Assembly: GCA_018818595.1 (NCBI GenBank)
Contig: JAHIRM010000032.1
Location: 1 to 37,336, forward strand
Direction of reading: 5' to 3'
DNA length: 37,336 nucleotides
Source: Bacillota bacterium
GTDB taxonomy: Bacteria; Bacillota_I; Bacilli_A; Izemoplasmatales; Hujiaoplasmataceae
The position numbers and the translations under genes were made by a program. Below, piece by piece: positions 7,355 to 16,027 of the stretch; position 1 is the first letter of the stretch; each line of letters begins with the position of its first letter. Below the pieces are notes generated by a model, which searched no databases, was not told where the DNA came from, and worked only from the letters and a program-made list of their open reading frames with translations.

Positions 7355-8587
7355 TTACTTTTCAATTGAATATTTTATAGGTAATTGTTGATAATTTTGA
7401 ACAACATTTGCATAGGAGAAAGATAAGCCAAAAACCAAAAACAACATATTTTGGGAGTACGTTGCACCCATCATGTTGAAAACAAATGCAAAAAACATTA
7501 GTACGATAGTTTTTTTTTCAATTTCTGGTTTAGAAACAGCGAGGTTCTTAAAAAATTTCATGATTATTACAAAATAAAGAATGATGCTGAACACACCATA
7601 ATTTATAAATTCTTGAATGAAGTAGTTTTCAGAGGAACTTGAAATAAAATATGCTACTCGAGTATTATTAAAATAGCCTTGTCCAAATAAATATTTAGAT
7701 ATATTTAGAAAAAATGTTTCCCAAATATTTATTCGTCCATAGATATTAATATCTGAGACTAATCTTATTGAATAAGAAAATATATCTTGTCCAACAACAA
7801 ACAACGGAACGATTAATAATATCAATATAAACACCGCAAAACTTATTTTTATCCAGTTTTTACTTGCATTCATTACAACAAAAAGAAGTACAAGGAGAAA
7901 AAAAGCAATATAAGCCATCCTTGTAAATGTTAAAAACAATGCAATAAGAGCAAATGTAAAAATTATTATTTTAGTTTTGTTTTTCTCAATAAGTCCATAA
8001 AATGTTAAACAAATTACAAAAAGTATACCATTGGCACTATTAGCAGGATGAATATCAAGAAAAGATCTAAATCGATTTAAATCATAAATTTTAGTGTATA
8101 CAAGAATATCACTTTCATCGATCCATGGAGATAAAACCACTCCGGTATAATATTGATAAAATCCAATCATTATATAAGAGACAAATAGAATTATTAATAA
8201 TGATTTCAAGAACATTTTTAGATCAGAATAATCTCTAACAAATAAGGCGCACAAAGTAACAATAATAAATTGGAAACCTACTACTCTGACCATTCCAATT
8301 AAATATTCTTTGGTTATCCCATCACCTGTAAAAATAAAGACTAAAGCATAAAAGCTGAACAGAGGTAAAATAAACTTAAGTTTATTTATACTATATTTTG
8401 TATTCATTAAGGAAAACAATACAATTACAGTAATTGAAAATGCAAAAAAAAATGATTCTTTGGGGATAAGATACATTATAAAAAATGAAATGATTGCAAA
8501 ATTGACAAATTTCTTTGACTCATAAACAATCATGAATGAAAAAACTGCAAGTATAAACGCAACAAATATAATTAGTTGATTAAACAA
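7355..8587 (-). CDS. O-antigen polymerase/ligase-like membrane protein (Wzy)
   Basis: A 410-residue integral membrane protein with about ten to twelve hydrophobic segments and little sequence identity signal, as is usual for Wzy polymerases. The segment LFLTFTRMAYIAFFLLVLLF resembles the Wzy_C core (T-x-S-R-x-x). A longer, more polar stretch between about residues 270 and 330, after VVGQDIF, would be the large periplasmic loop. It is the only polymerase candidate in the cluster, so it probably joins repeat units in the periplasm; a ligase role cannot be excluded. The start is a TTG with only a weak AGAAG upstream; the next ATG would remove the first membrane helix. Confidence 0.8.
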   Translation of the reverse strand: MFNQLIIFVAFILAVFSFMIVYESKKFVNFAIISFFIMYLIPKESFFFAFSITVIVLFSLMNTKYSINKLKFILPLFSFYALVFIFTGDGITKEYLIGMVRVVGFQFIIVTLCALFVRDYSDLKMFLKSLLIILFVSYIMIGFYQYYTGVVLSPWIDESDILVYTKIYDLNRFRSFLDIHPANSANGILFVICLTFYGLIEKNKTKIIIFTFALIALFLTFTRMAYIAFFLLVLLFVVMNASKNWIKISFAVFILILLIVPLFVVGQDIFSYSIRLVSDINIYGRINIWETFFLNISKYLFGQGYFNNTRVAYFISSSSENYFIQEFINYGVFSIILYFVIIMKFFKNLAVSKPEIEKKTIVLMFFAFVFNMMGATYSQNMLFLVFGLSFSYANVVQNYQQLPIKYSIEK

Positions 8588-8591
8588 TTTA

Positions 8592-9755
8592 TTATTCTTC
8601 TACGATATTCAAAAAATCTAAGGAAAATTTCTTAATTAATGATTTGTATCGATCATTATTAGGCTCTTCATCCACAAATTGCCCGCAAGAAATCATTTTT
8701 AACAAATTAGATAATTCTGTAGGATTATCCGGATTAAAATAAACTGCATTTGCAGGTGCTTGTTCTTTGTTTACAGGTATATCAGAAATAATAATTTTTT
8801 TGCCAAGTGCTTGTGCATCTTCAACAACAGTACTCCAGCCTTCAAACTTTGAAGGTTGGATTATTCCAAGAGAATTTTTCATAATGGACAATTGATCCGT
8901 TCGGGGGATTAATCCAAGAATTCTAACATTCTTATCAATTTCATTATCTTTGATATAACATTTCATTTGCTCAAAAAATTTCTCATTCCGGTGATCAAAA
9001 GTTTTACCAGTAAAAACGACATTTATATTAGTTCCAGCTTTTAACAGCAGGATTATTGCATTTAGAACTACAATATGATTTTTATGTGCCCACCATTGAT
9101 TTGAAACACAAAAATAATTCCCTGGCAAATTATATTTACCTAGGTTAGTACGAAAATTATGATTTTGATATTCCGTATCAATTATAGATCTGAATTGTAA
9201 GACGAATAACTTTGACTTATTGAAAGAATAATACTTATGAAAAGTATTCAGTGCGTCATAACTGCTAAAAATTATTTTTGATGCATCGTTGGCTAATGAT
9301 TTATAATTTTTTTCTCTTTCTTTGATTTGTTTCGCTGTAAAATACTGACTATAGAACTTATGTTGTAAATCCGGTACCCAAGCAATCCAGGGGACAGGAA
9401 ATTTTTTCGTTAGCGTTGAGTAAACTGGGTAAATCACGTCAATTCTATTATTAATCAGGATTTTAGAAAAACTATAATCATATCCTTTACCTAAAAGTGA
9501 TCTGATTTTTCTAAATACTCGGTGAAGCATTACATAACGGGATTCGATACTTTTTTTATCAGGATAAAATAGAATTTCAATATTCGCGGATAAATCACTG
9601 TATAAACTTTTACTGATCCATGGGGGAACAATTAAAACTAAATAATGCTTTTCATTTTCAGTGTTATTATTAAGAGCAAGAATAATATTTTTTATATAAT
9701 ATACTCCCCCAAGCCAATTTTCACTACCAGTGAATAATAATCCAATTCTTTTCAT
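8592..9755 (-). CDS. Glycosyltransferase, GT-B fold, GT4 family
   Basis: A 387-residue family 4 glycosyltransferase. The N-terminus has TGSENWLGGVYYI, the acceptor-side glycine loop; WVPDLQHKFY is typical of mannosyl- and rhamnosyltransferases of this group; the donor site reads FEGWSTVVEDAQALG. In the E-x7-E pair the second Glu appears as Asp, a conservative change seen in some members. FCVSNQWWAHKNH marks the start of the C-terminal domain. ATGA overlap with the upstream SDR gene and a 4-base gap to the polymerase place it inside the repeat-unit assembly set. Its sugar specificity cannot be told from sequence. Confidence 0.89.
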   Translation of the reverse strand: MKRIGLLFTGSENWLGGVYYIKNIILALNNNTENEKHYLVLIVPPWISKSLYSDLSANIEILFYPDKKSIESRYVMLHRVFRKIRSLLGKGYDYSFSKILINNRIDVIYPVYSTLTKKFPVPWIAWVPDLQHKFYSQYFTAKQIKEREKNYKSLANDASKIIFSSYDALNTFHKYYSFNKSKLFVLQFRSIIDTEYQNHNFRTNLGKYNLPGNYFCVSNQWWAHKNHIVVLNAIILLLKAGTNINVVFTGKTFDHRNEKFFEQMKCYIKDNEIDKNVRILGLIPRTDQLSIMKNSLGIIQPSKFEGWSTVVEDAQALGKKIIISDIPVNKEQAPANAVYFNPDNPTELSNLLKMISCGQFVDEEPNNDRYKSLIKKFSLDFLNIVEE

Positions 9756-10675
9756 TTAATAGTTTCTCTAAACCACTTTACATATTCATTAATACCTTGA
9801 GAGATTTCAATTTTTGGGACAAATCCAAGTTTTTGAATTGCTGTAATATCTGCACACCAGTTAAAAGGATCTCCTTTCCGAATGATTGTAGTGAAGTTTA
9901 ATTCTTTATTCGATCCAAATGCTGAAAGAACTAATTTTGCTAATTCAGCGATTCTGACCTCCTTTCCCGACGCTAAATTATAAATCTCCCCATTAAAAGA
10001 GCTCCTTTTTAATACAAGTTCAACAGCTTCACAAAAATCCTTCAGGTTAATAAAATCTCGAGTTTCATCCCCACTACCACCGAGTTGGACAATATCATCA
10101 TTTATCACTTGCTGACAAATATCCCAGAATATTCGTGTATGAAGGCCCTTACCATATACAGAAAATATCCTAAACACAGTTGATTTTACTCCATATATAT
10201 CATTATACTCTCTCAAAATCTGTTCGCAAATTAATTTATGATATCCATATGGAGAAATTGGTAACAGATCACATTCTTCTGAAATAGGTATTTTTTTTGC
10301 ATTCCCATAAACAGCAGCACTAGAAAAAAATAATACTTTTGTTTTTCTTGAATGTAGCCTAAGATTATCTAAAATGGTTAACAAGGAATTAACAGAGTAA
10401 TAGAAATCATCATGTGGCATTTCAAAAGAATTTTGAACAGATGCTGATCCCGCGGCGTAAATCAAGTAGTCAGGCATTGTTTCTTTAATGACATTAGTGA
10501 TATCTGCATGAGGCAACTGCATTTTGTAATATTTCATACTCGATGCAAATGTGCTCTCTGAAACATGATCAGTACAGTCGATACCAATTATTTCATAATT
10601 TAGATTATAGAAATATTTAGCTAAAGAGGAGCCTAGAAATCCATTAACGCCAATAATAAAAATTTTATTTTTCAA
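9752..10675 (-). CDS. NAD-dependent sugar epimerase/reductase, extended SDR
   Basis: A 307-residue nucleotide-sugar SDR. GVNGFLGSS (9-17) is the NAD loop, in which the usual second Gly-x-Gly is G-V-N-G. FFSSAAVYGN holds the active-site Ser and YGYHK the Tyr/Lys pair. Overall it is closest in pattern to UDP-glucose/UDP-GlcNAc 4-epimerases and to GDP-6-deoxy-lyxo-hexulose reductases; DETRDFINLKD is the common substrate-binding motif of that group. The start is a TTG after an AGGAG (10-base spacing), four bases past the preceding stop, and no ATG is available nearby. Which sugar it acts on is open. Confidence 0.85.
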   Translation of the reverse strand: MKNKIFIIGVNGFLGSSLAKYFYNLNYEIIGIDCTDHVSESTFASSMKYYKMQLPHADITNVIKETMPDYLIYAAGSASVQNSFEMPHDDFYYSVNSLLTILDNLRLHSRKTKVLFFSSAAVYGNAKKIPISEECDLLPISPYGYHKLICEQILREYNDIYGVKSTVFRIFSVYGKGLHTRIFWDICQQVINDDIVQLGGSGDETRDFINLKDFCEAVELVLKRSSFNGEIYNLASGKEVRIAELAKLVLSAFGSNKELNFTTIIRKGDPFNWCADITAIQKLGFVPKIEISQGINEYVKWFRETIK

Positions 10676-10678
10676 AAA

Positions 10679-11524
10679 TCAATATCTCCTTATTGCTACG
10701 CCAACACCGTATCCTATATCTGTATACTCCCATGTAGAAAACCTAGGATTAGACTTTACTACATTTCTCCATACTTCCTGTAGATATAAAACTTCTGGAT
10801 GAGCAATATCATCAAAGACGAGTGCTCCTCCAATCCTAACTTTTGAGAGGACATCCACTAGATCCTGAACAGCACCATAGAAGGAATGGTCACCATCAAC
10901 TGTAATAAGGTCGAAACTTATATTCGGATTATTGGTGAAAAATTTTTTTAATGTAACATGACTATCTCCCTCAATAAAAGTTGAATTCCCTTGGTAATTA
11001 AATTTTTCTAACTCTTTGACTACAAATTCTTTTCCCGGGTTTTCTATTTCAGCATAGTTATCAATCCACATATCAAAACCATAAACCTCACACTTGGGTG
11101 AATTGTGCGTAACCATAACCATACTTCGCCCCTTCCGAACTCCGATTTCAAGGTAATTCTCTGGTCTAAGTAGTTTGCTTAAGCAGAATAATACTGTTGC
11201 AATATCGGCATATTTCCAATGCTCTTTATATTTGTCCATGCTATTACTTAAATACATTATTGTATAATCAACATACGGGTCTTTATCTAGTTTATTAATA
11301 ATCTCGATAACAGATGTTAATATTTCTGTTTGATATACATATTGTTCGAAGGTTAATTTGCCCAGATCAACTTTTCCATAGCTATACATTTCACTATGAT
11401 CAAAATTAATCGTCGTGGTTTTAACCATTGCATTTGTAAATGGTTTTGTATTCATTTTGATATAAACATATGATCTTATTTTATCAAAGAGACGCCTAAT
11501 AAAATTTTTCACTTTTTTAATCAT
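10679..11524 (-). CDS. Class I SAM-dependent methyltransferase (Methyltransf_24 type)
   Basis: A 281-residue protein with the Rossmann methyltransferase core: YLEIGVRKGRS is motif I, VYGFDMW carries the acidic residue for the SAM ribose, and DLITVDGDHSFYGAVQDLVD with GGALVFDDI is the hallmark of the Methyltransf_24/cephalosporin-hydroxylase-like group, often found in glycan clusters as sugar O-methyltransferases. I place the start at the ATG at 11524, with AGGAG six bases upstream; a TTG one codon earlier is less likely. The basic N-terminus (IKKVKNFIRRLFDKIRSYVY) may bind the membrane surface. The substrate is probably a sugar of the repeat unit (inference from context). Confidence 0.8.
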   Translation of the reverse strand: MIKKVKNFIRRLFDKIRSYVYIKMNTKPFTNAMVKTTTINFDHSEMYSYGKVDLGKLTFEQYVYQTEILTSVIEIINKLDKDPYVDYTIMYLSNSMDKYKEHWKYADIATVLFCLSKLLRPENYLEIGVRKGRSMVMVTHNSPKCEVYGFDMWIDNYAEIENPGKEFVVKELEKFNYQGNSTFIEGDSHVTLKKFFTNNPNISFDLITVDGDHSFYGAVQDLVDVLSKVRIGGALVFDDIAHPEVLYLQEVWRNVVKSNPRFSTWEYTDIGYGVGVAIRRY

Positions 11525-11632
11525 CAAAAACTCCTAGATTCAAAGAAATAATTCTAATCCTTTATAAATACATAAATTCATTTTAATTACTGAATGGTCT
11601 GGTGATGTGCTTATCATTAGAAACTGAAAATA

Positions 11633-12235
11633 TTATTTTCTAGCATTTCCCAATACTTCACATGGATTACCAGCTACTATCGTATATGGAGCAACATTTT
11701 TCATCACTAGTGAACAAGCTCCAATTATTGCTCCATGCCCAATCGTGACTCCTTTTAAAATAGTCGAATTGAAACCAATCCAAACATCATCCTGAATAAT
11801 TATAGGTTCATCCTCCACATCTTCCAAAACTGAAGGCATACCTGATGTAATAATATCATAAAAATGTTTATGTCTATTCTCTGCAGATAGAGAATGAGCA
11901 TTTCCATCATGTATGTTCACCCCATGAGATATTAGAACACGGTTCCCAATTGTAACAGATGAAGAAGACCAAATATATGACCCTTCTCCAATAAAACTAT
12001 ACTGACCAATCTTGATTCTACCTGAATGTCCATAGACAAGTAACTGTCCTTTTATTCTGCAATGAGATTCTATAACGATTGCACTTTTTTTAGCCTGAAA
12101 ATTTTCGATACGACTTTGAGGATACAATCTTACGTCCTTCATTGCAGTACATTTTTGTTTTTTATAATTCTCTTCAATTATATCATAGATAGTGATGGGT
12201 AATGTGGCAAACTTTCTTAAGTAATTTATTAACAT
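11633..12235 (-). CDS. Acyltransferase with left-handed beta-helix (hexapeptide repeat, WbbJ-like)
   Basis: A 200-residue trimeric O- or N-acetyltransferase. From about residue 70 on it is built of hexapeptide turns ([ILV]-G-x-x-x-x), for example IKIGQYSFIGEG, VTIGNRVLIS and VTIGHGAIIGACSLV, interrupted by a loop with HDGNAH that holds the likely catalytic His. The end TIVAGNPCEVLG is typical of the maltose/chloramphenicol acetyltransferase branch. It would use acetyl-CoA in the cytoplasm to decorate a sugar; with two aminotransferases in the cluster an amino sugar is one option, a hydroxyl another. It stands alone between gaps of about 75 and 108 bases. Confidence 0.87.
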   Translation of the reverse strand: MLINYLRKFATLPITIYDIIEENYKKQKCTAMKDVRLYPQSRIENFQAKKSAIVIESHCRIKGQLLVYGHSGRIKIGQYSFIGEGSYIWSSSSVTIGNRVLISHGVNIHDGNAHSLSAENRHKHFYDIITSGMPSVLEDVEDEPIIIQDDVWIGFNSTILKGVTIGHGAIIGACSLVMKNVAPYTIVAGNPCEVLGNARK

Positions 12236-12311
12236 TAAAAATAATCCTACTTATTTTAGACACCGATAAAAAATAATGTTTCCTCAGAAATCAATAAAGA
12301 GATGGGAGCTT

Positions 12312-13172
12312 TCATATTTTTGTCGCAACAACCATATCCTGGTTTCCCAAATAATCCCTCCTACCGCACCATGAGCCGTAATAAATCGGGTCATTGATAA
12401 GCAGATTATTGTTTTTGTACAAGTTAACAATATATGGTAATTCATATGCTACAGCAAGCTCTGGCATATTCTCATCAATAGTCCGATAATTTTCTCTGAT
12501 ATACTGAAAATCTAGTTTTCTTCCACTGTAAGCTTTCGCATTCGCTCGATTTATCAATGATAAAGCTTCTTCATCCAGAAGGAAAAAAGTTATCAACGAT
12601 TTTCCTCCTTTCTTCAAAACTCTGCTTATTTGTGAAATATAATTTTCAATATCTATTGGCAGCATATGTGTAAAAACAGAGCCTAGAACTACTAAATCGA
12701 AAGTTTCATCATCATAAGGGAAAACAAACTCAGAAGCATTAATCTTGCCATTAGGATTATACTCCAAATTATACACATCAACATGTGTAAAGTTAAAATT
12801 AGGAAACTTTTTAGTAATATTCTTTTTTAACCAATCGATACCTTCTTCGATTATATCCAACCCCTCATATAAGCCCTCTTCGTCAAGAAAATCTACTAAG
12901 GGGATAGTTTTTCTTCCTATTCCACATCCTACATCAAGTATTTTATTGTTAGATTTGATCTCACAAAGGTCCCGATAATACCGGAAAAATTCTTTACCAT
13001 TCTCTATAAAAATTTGAGTATTTTTAGGCCCGTCAAATCTCAATCTTCTTGGAGGAATTGAAGAATTCCCTATTCCCATTAGAGTATCAATTTTATCAAG
13101 ACTAAAGAAGAGTATCCTTCTTAGGAATGATTTAACAGGCTTAGGAACAACTTTTTTAATTTGTTTAAGCAA
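12312..13172 (-). CDS. Class I SAM-dependent methyltransferase (Methyltransf_11/25 type)
   Basis: A 286-residue methyltransferase. Motif I is ILDVGCGIGRKT (78-89); EGLDIIEEGIDWLK follows as the acidic loop, and FDLVVLGSVFTHMLP with ISRVLKKGGKSLITFF are motifs IV and VI of the UbiE-like fold. A basic first 30 residues (MLKQIKKVVPKPVKSFLRRI) suggests membrane association. The end WCGRRDYLGNQDMVVATK recurs in methyltransferases of capsule and O-antigen clusters. The start is a TTG with a good AAGGTG site five bases before it. It probably methylates a sugar or a chain end; which one is not visible. Confidence 0.85.
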   Translation of the reverse strand: MLKQIKKVVPKPVKSFLRRILFFSLDKIDTLMGIGNSSIPPRRLRFDGPKNTQIFIENGKEFFRYYRDLCEIKSNNKILDVGCGIGRKTIPLVDFLDEEGLYEGLDIIEEGIDWLKKNITKKFPNFNFTHVDVYNLEYNPNGKINASEFVFPYDDETFDLVVLGSVFTHMLPIDIENYISQISRVLKKGGKSLITFFLLDEEALSLINRANAKAYSGRKLDFQYIRENYRTIDENMPELAVAYELPYIVNLYKNNNLLINDPIYYGSWCGRRDYLGNQDMVVATKI

Positions 13173-13203
13173 AATATCACCTTATACAATATTAACTATT
13201 TAA

Positions 13204-14136
13204 TTACTTTTTAAAAATATCATTATAGTTTATGACGGGAAAGACATCAAGAAAACTATCAGGCGAAGCATTTAATATTTCAATTCCCATTTTATCAAGG
13301 GCTTTTTTAAGCACCTTATATGCTTTCCAGACAGTCACCGCTTCACGACAATAGAAATCATAATCACCATGAATGGTGGACCCTACTTCTTCCTCAATAA
13401 GTGCGTCCTCTTTTTTAAAAAAATGAGTTGTACTCCCTCGCTGTGTAAGCCAGTCGTGATCGAATCCCAAAAGATAAATCGGATTACAACCCATATATAC
13501 CGCAGTAATTATTGCAGTCACTCCAACAGTCTTGGAGCTTGGAATATTTCGGGTCAAGTCAAAATTTACATTCCGGACTCTGTGAAGTTCTTTACCAAAT
13601 GAAATAAATTTTGTTCTGTCCAAAGGGAATAGTTGTTGTGTTTCAATTATTTTTTTTTCTCTTAATCTCGTTAATAAAGTAGATTTTTTAGAGATCAATT
13701 GAAATTCTGAAAAATATTTTTTCCATGAATCAGATTTTTGGTACTCCGTCTCAATAGGATGAACATAACATATAACTTCGGGCTCCCATTTAGTAAAATC
13801 ATAATGCTGCCAAATGGAATTTACTCCTATTGTAACTTCTCCATTTAGAAGATCAAGATCAACTTTATTTAATGATGGTCCCGTCGCAAGAATAAAGCAT
13901 CGCTGATTTTTGTATTTATGTTTGAGTACATTGTTTTTCTCTAATAATTTCTTATCAGCTTTGTTTATCCATTTGCTGGGTTCAATTAAATCTGATGCTA
14001 TTGTGCTATATCTGGCAAGTAAGCAAAATAATTTTGACACAATTTTTCGGAATGTAAAGTTTGGATGTAAAAAATATTCATAAATTTCATATTGCATAGA
14101 ACACTCGTTTAATAAATTAATTAAGCTGGAAGACAT
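13204..14136 (-). CDS. DUF115/MptE-like protein, related to motility accessory factors (possible glycosyltransferase)
   Basis: A second, divergent member of the DUF115 family, 310 residues. The core reads CFILATGPSLNKVDLDLL (80-97), EVTIGVNSIW (100-109) and IYLLGFDHDWL, followed by a conserved-looking RGSTTHFF. It shares the GPSL and T-I-G-x-N blocks with the protein at 4140-4976 but little else, so it is not a recent duplicate. Motility accessory factors of this superfamily transfer pseudaminic or legionaminic acid. Given the NeuB, NeuA and PseB genes in the same cluster, transfer of a nonulosonate or related group is a fair hypothesis. A pterin or thiamin kinase role cannot be excluded by sequence alone. 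Confidence 0.6.
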   Translation of the reverse strand: MSSSLINLLNECSMQYEIYEYFLHPNFTFRKIVSKLFCLLARYSTIASDLIEPSKWINKADKKLLEKNNVLKHKYKNQRCFILATGPSLNKVDLDLLNGEVTIGVNSIWQHYDFTKWEPEVICYVHPIETEYQKSDSWKKYFSEFQLISKKSTLLTRLREKKIIETQQLFPLDRTKFISFGKELHRVRNVNFDLTRNIPSSKTVGVTAIITAVYMGCNPIYLLGFDHDWLTQRGSTTHFFKKEDALIEEEVGSTIHGDYDFYCREAVTVWKAYKVLKKALDKMGIEILNASPDSFLDVFPVINYNDIFKK

Positions 14137-14177
14137 ACTGTTAAATATAATCTTGTTGTATTTCTACTATTCATTAA

Positions 14178-14891
14178 TTAATCAGTACGTTTTGACTCGT
14201 AATTACCTAGCTCAAGTTTCTCTTTAACAGATAAAAACAAATCAAATGGCATAGGTTTGTAATAATTTCCTTCCCTTTGAATAAGTAAAGAACTCGCTTT
14301 GAACTCATCGTTTTTCAATTTTAGTAAGGCTTTGTAAATTAAATCTATTTGATGAAAAAGCATTTTCGTTCTGATTATATCGTATGGCAAACCTGGTGCA
14401 GTTTCCAAAATTTCTTTTAATATTATTGGTCCATCATCAATTTTTGGAGATATAAAGTGTGCAGTAGCTCCTAAATTGTCATCATTATAAATACTCCACT
14501 CCAAAGCCATACATCCTTTATACTCAGGTAAAAGTCCGGGATGTGAATTAATAATTGGTACTACCTGCGATATAAATGATTCATTAAGTATTCTGGGTGT
14601 CCCCGCATTTAAAACATAATCGACCTTATACGAATTAATTAGGTTAACACATGATTCAGAATTATGGTTCTGAACAAAATGAAAGGGGAGATTTGGGAAA
14701 TCTAATTCAGTCAAATCTTTAATAATAAAGTTCTGATCCAATCTTCCTTTTTCGATAGCCCGATCCCTTTTATTTAACTTTCCATCTATTATTACTACTT
14801 TACAAATTATACTATCATCAGATAATAATTTATGTAAAAGCGGCTCTAAAAAACTTATCCCATCACAAGATAAAATAGCAACTTTGATCAT
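14178..14891 (-). CDS. Sugar N-formyltransferase (methionyl-tRNA formyltransferase fold)
   Basis: At 237 residues this has only the catalytic domain of the Formyl_trans_N family. The catalytic set is readable: Asn115 and His117 in INSHPGLLPEYKG (114-126), then GATAHFISPKIDDGPI (141-156) with the conserved Asp at 152 or 153. Family members use N10-formyl-tetrahydrofolate to formylate an amino group. The missing tRNA-binding C-terminal domain and the location exclude Fmt and suggest a nucleotide-activated amino sugar, as made by the DegT/Gfo pair just upstream (16014-18311). ATGA overlap links it to the GT-B gene before it. Confidence 0.83.
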   Translation of the reverse strand: MIKVAILSCDGISFLEPLLHKLLSDDSIICKVVIIDGKLNKRDRAIEKGRLDQNFIIKDLTELDFPNLPFHFVQNHNSESCVNLINSYKVDYVLNAGTPRILNESFISQVVPIINSHPGLLPEYKGCMALEWSIYNDDNLGATAHFISPKIDDGPIILKEILETAPGLPYDIIRTKMLFHQIDLIYKALLKLKNDEFKASSLLIQREGNYYKPMPFDLFLSVKEKLELGNYESKRTD

Positions 14892-16027
14892 TTCAGTAAT
14901 CCATTTATTATTTTAATGACACGTTTACTTGATAATCCGTCAAGTATTATATCTCTTGTTTTATCTTCACATGTCGCATGCCAATTATTAAGTAAGTGCT
15001 TCATGTATATTAGTAATTCATCCGTTCTATATATCGGTTTAGTTATACCTAGTAAATTACTAAATAGATTGTCCTCACCTACTAATCCAGGTTGAAAGCT
15101 GATTGTTGGTTTTCCCAGAATTACTGATTCCATTAAAACTATTGATTCAATACCGATAACTATGTCAGAAGCTAATATAAGTTTTCTCTGATCGAACTCT
15201 TTAAGGAATCGATATCTAATCATCGAATTCTCTACCTCATCGAGTATGAATTTACCGTCTTCTTTTGGATGTAACTTGATGAGTAAGACTATGTTTTTTG
15301 ATAAATAATTATTTAACTTTTTTATACAATATACAATACCCTTCAGCACATCTTTTTCCGTGAAACCTTTGAATAACAGATTTGAATTATCCGTTCCATA
15401 ATCTATGGAATGAGGCTCGGAAAAAAAAGTGATTATGAAATCATCATCTTTTAGTAAGAGTTCCGTTCTAACACTTTTGGAACTTTCTACATTTTGATAA
15501 TTTATAATCTCATCAAAATATGGATTACCCGTAACGATTATATTTTCATTTTTAACTCCAAATTTCAATATATTTTCTTTGACAAATTGATCCATTACTG
15601 CAAGTTTATCAGGTAAATAAATTAAATCAACACCTAAATCATCTTCATTAAAACGCAAACCTAAATTTGTCCAATTGTCCAAAATCCCAATCGAACATAC
15701 CTGCAACTCCCTTGATGCCAATACTAATGCTTTTTCCAAATTAAATCCATCTGATGTACCACACAATAACAAATCAGGTTTTTCAATTTTAATAATTCTT
15801 TTAGCCGTTTGCATGAGTGAATTATCGTCATAGAAATCATAAATCTTCCTCGGATCATCAAAGTTAATTCTGGACTTCTTAAAACTGACTGCTGAATAAT
15901 TATACCCAAGTGTTTTGATTCTAATATCGTAGTTATATTTTAATTCTCTTATAACTGGACTAAGGACATTTGCACCACCATATTGATGCGCAATGGCTAA
16001 TATTTTTTTCAGTCTAATTCTCTCCAA
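14888..16027 (-). CDS. GT-B-fold protein of surface polysaccharide biosynthesis (glycosyltransferase or epimerase-like)
   Basis: A 379-residue protein with the two Rossmann-like halves of the UDP-GlcNAc 2-epimerase/CDP-glycerol transferase superfamily. KKILAIAHQYGGANVLSP opens the first half, and IVTGNPYFDEI and LLIKLHPKEDGKF mark the second; IGIESIVLMESVILGKPTISFQP is the usual donor-site helix. The classical NeuC catalytic pattern is not visible, so I do not call it a hydrolysing epimerase. The start is unsure: TTG at 16027 has only a weak GAAG, whereas a CTG at 16012 follows GGAGAG at 7 bases and begins exactly at the conserved LKKILAI segment. Placed between aminotransferase and formyltransferase, it may transfer the formylated sugar. 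Confidence 0.68.
   Translation of the reverse strand: MERIRLKKILAIAHQYGGANVLSPVIRELKYNYDIRIKTLGYNYSAVSFKKSRINFDDPRKIYDFYDDNSLMQTAKRIIKIEKPDLLLCGTSDGFNLEKALVLASRELQVCSIGILDNWTNLGLRFNEDDLGVDLIYLPDKLAVMDQFVKENILKFGVKNENIIVTGNPYFDEIINYQNVESSKSVRTELLLKDDDFIITFFSEPHSIDYGTDNSNLLFKGFTEKDVLKGIVYCIKKLNNYLSKNIVLLIKLHPKEDGKFILDEVENSMIRYRFLKEFDQRKLILASDIVIGIESIVLMESVILGKPTISFQPGLVGEDNLFSNLLGITKPIYRTDELLIYMKHLLNNWHATCEDKTRDIILDGLSSKRVIKIINGLLK

Noticed and set aside
15724-15909. Short minus-strand frame inside the GT-B gene at 14888-16027
   Set aside because: It is out of frame with a gene that has clear GT-B motifs, and its peptide shows no family features.
14888-16027. NeuC-type hydrolysing UDP-GlcNAc 2-epimerase
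   Set aside because: The fold is similar, but the NeuC N-terminus (GTRADYG-like) and its catalytic pattern are not seen.
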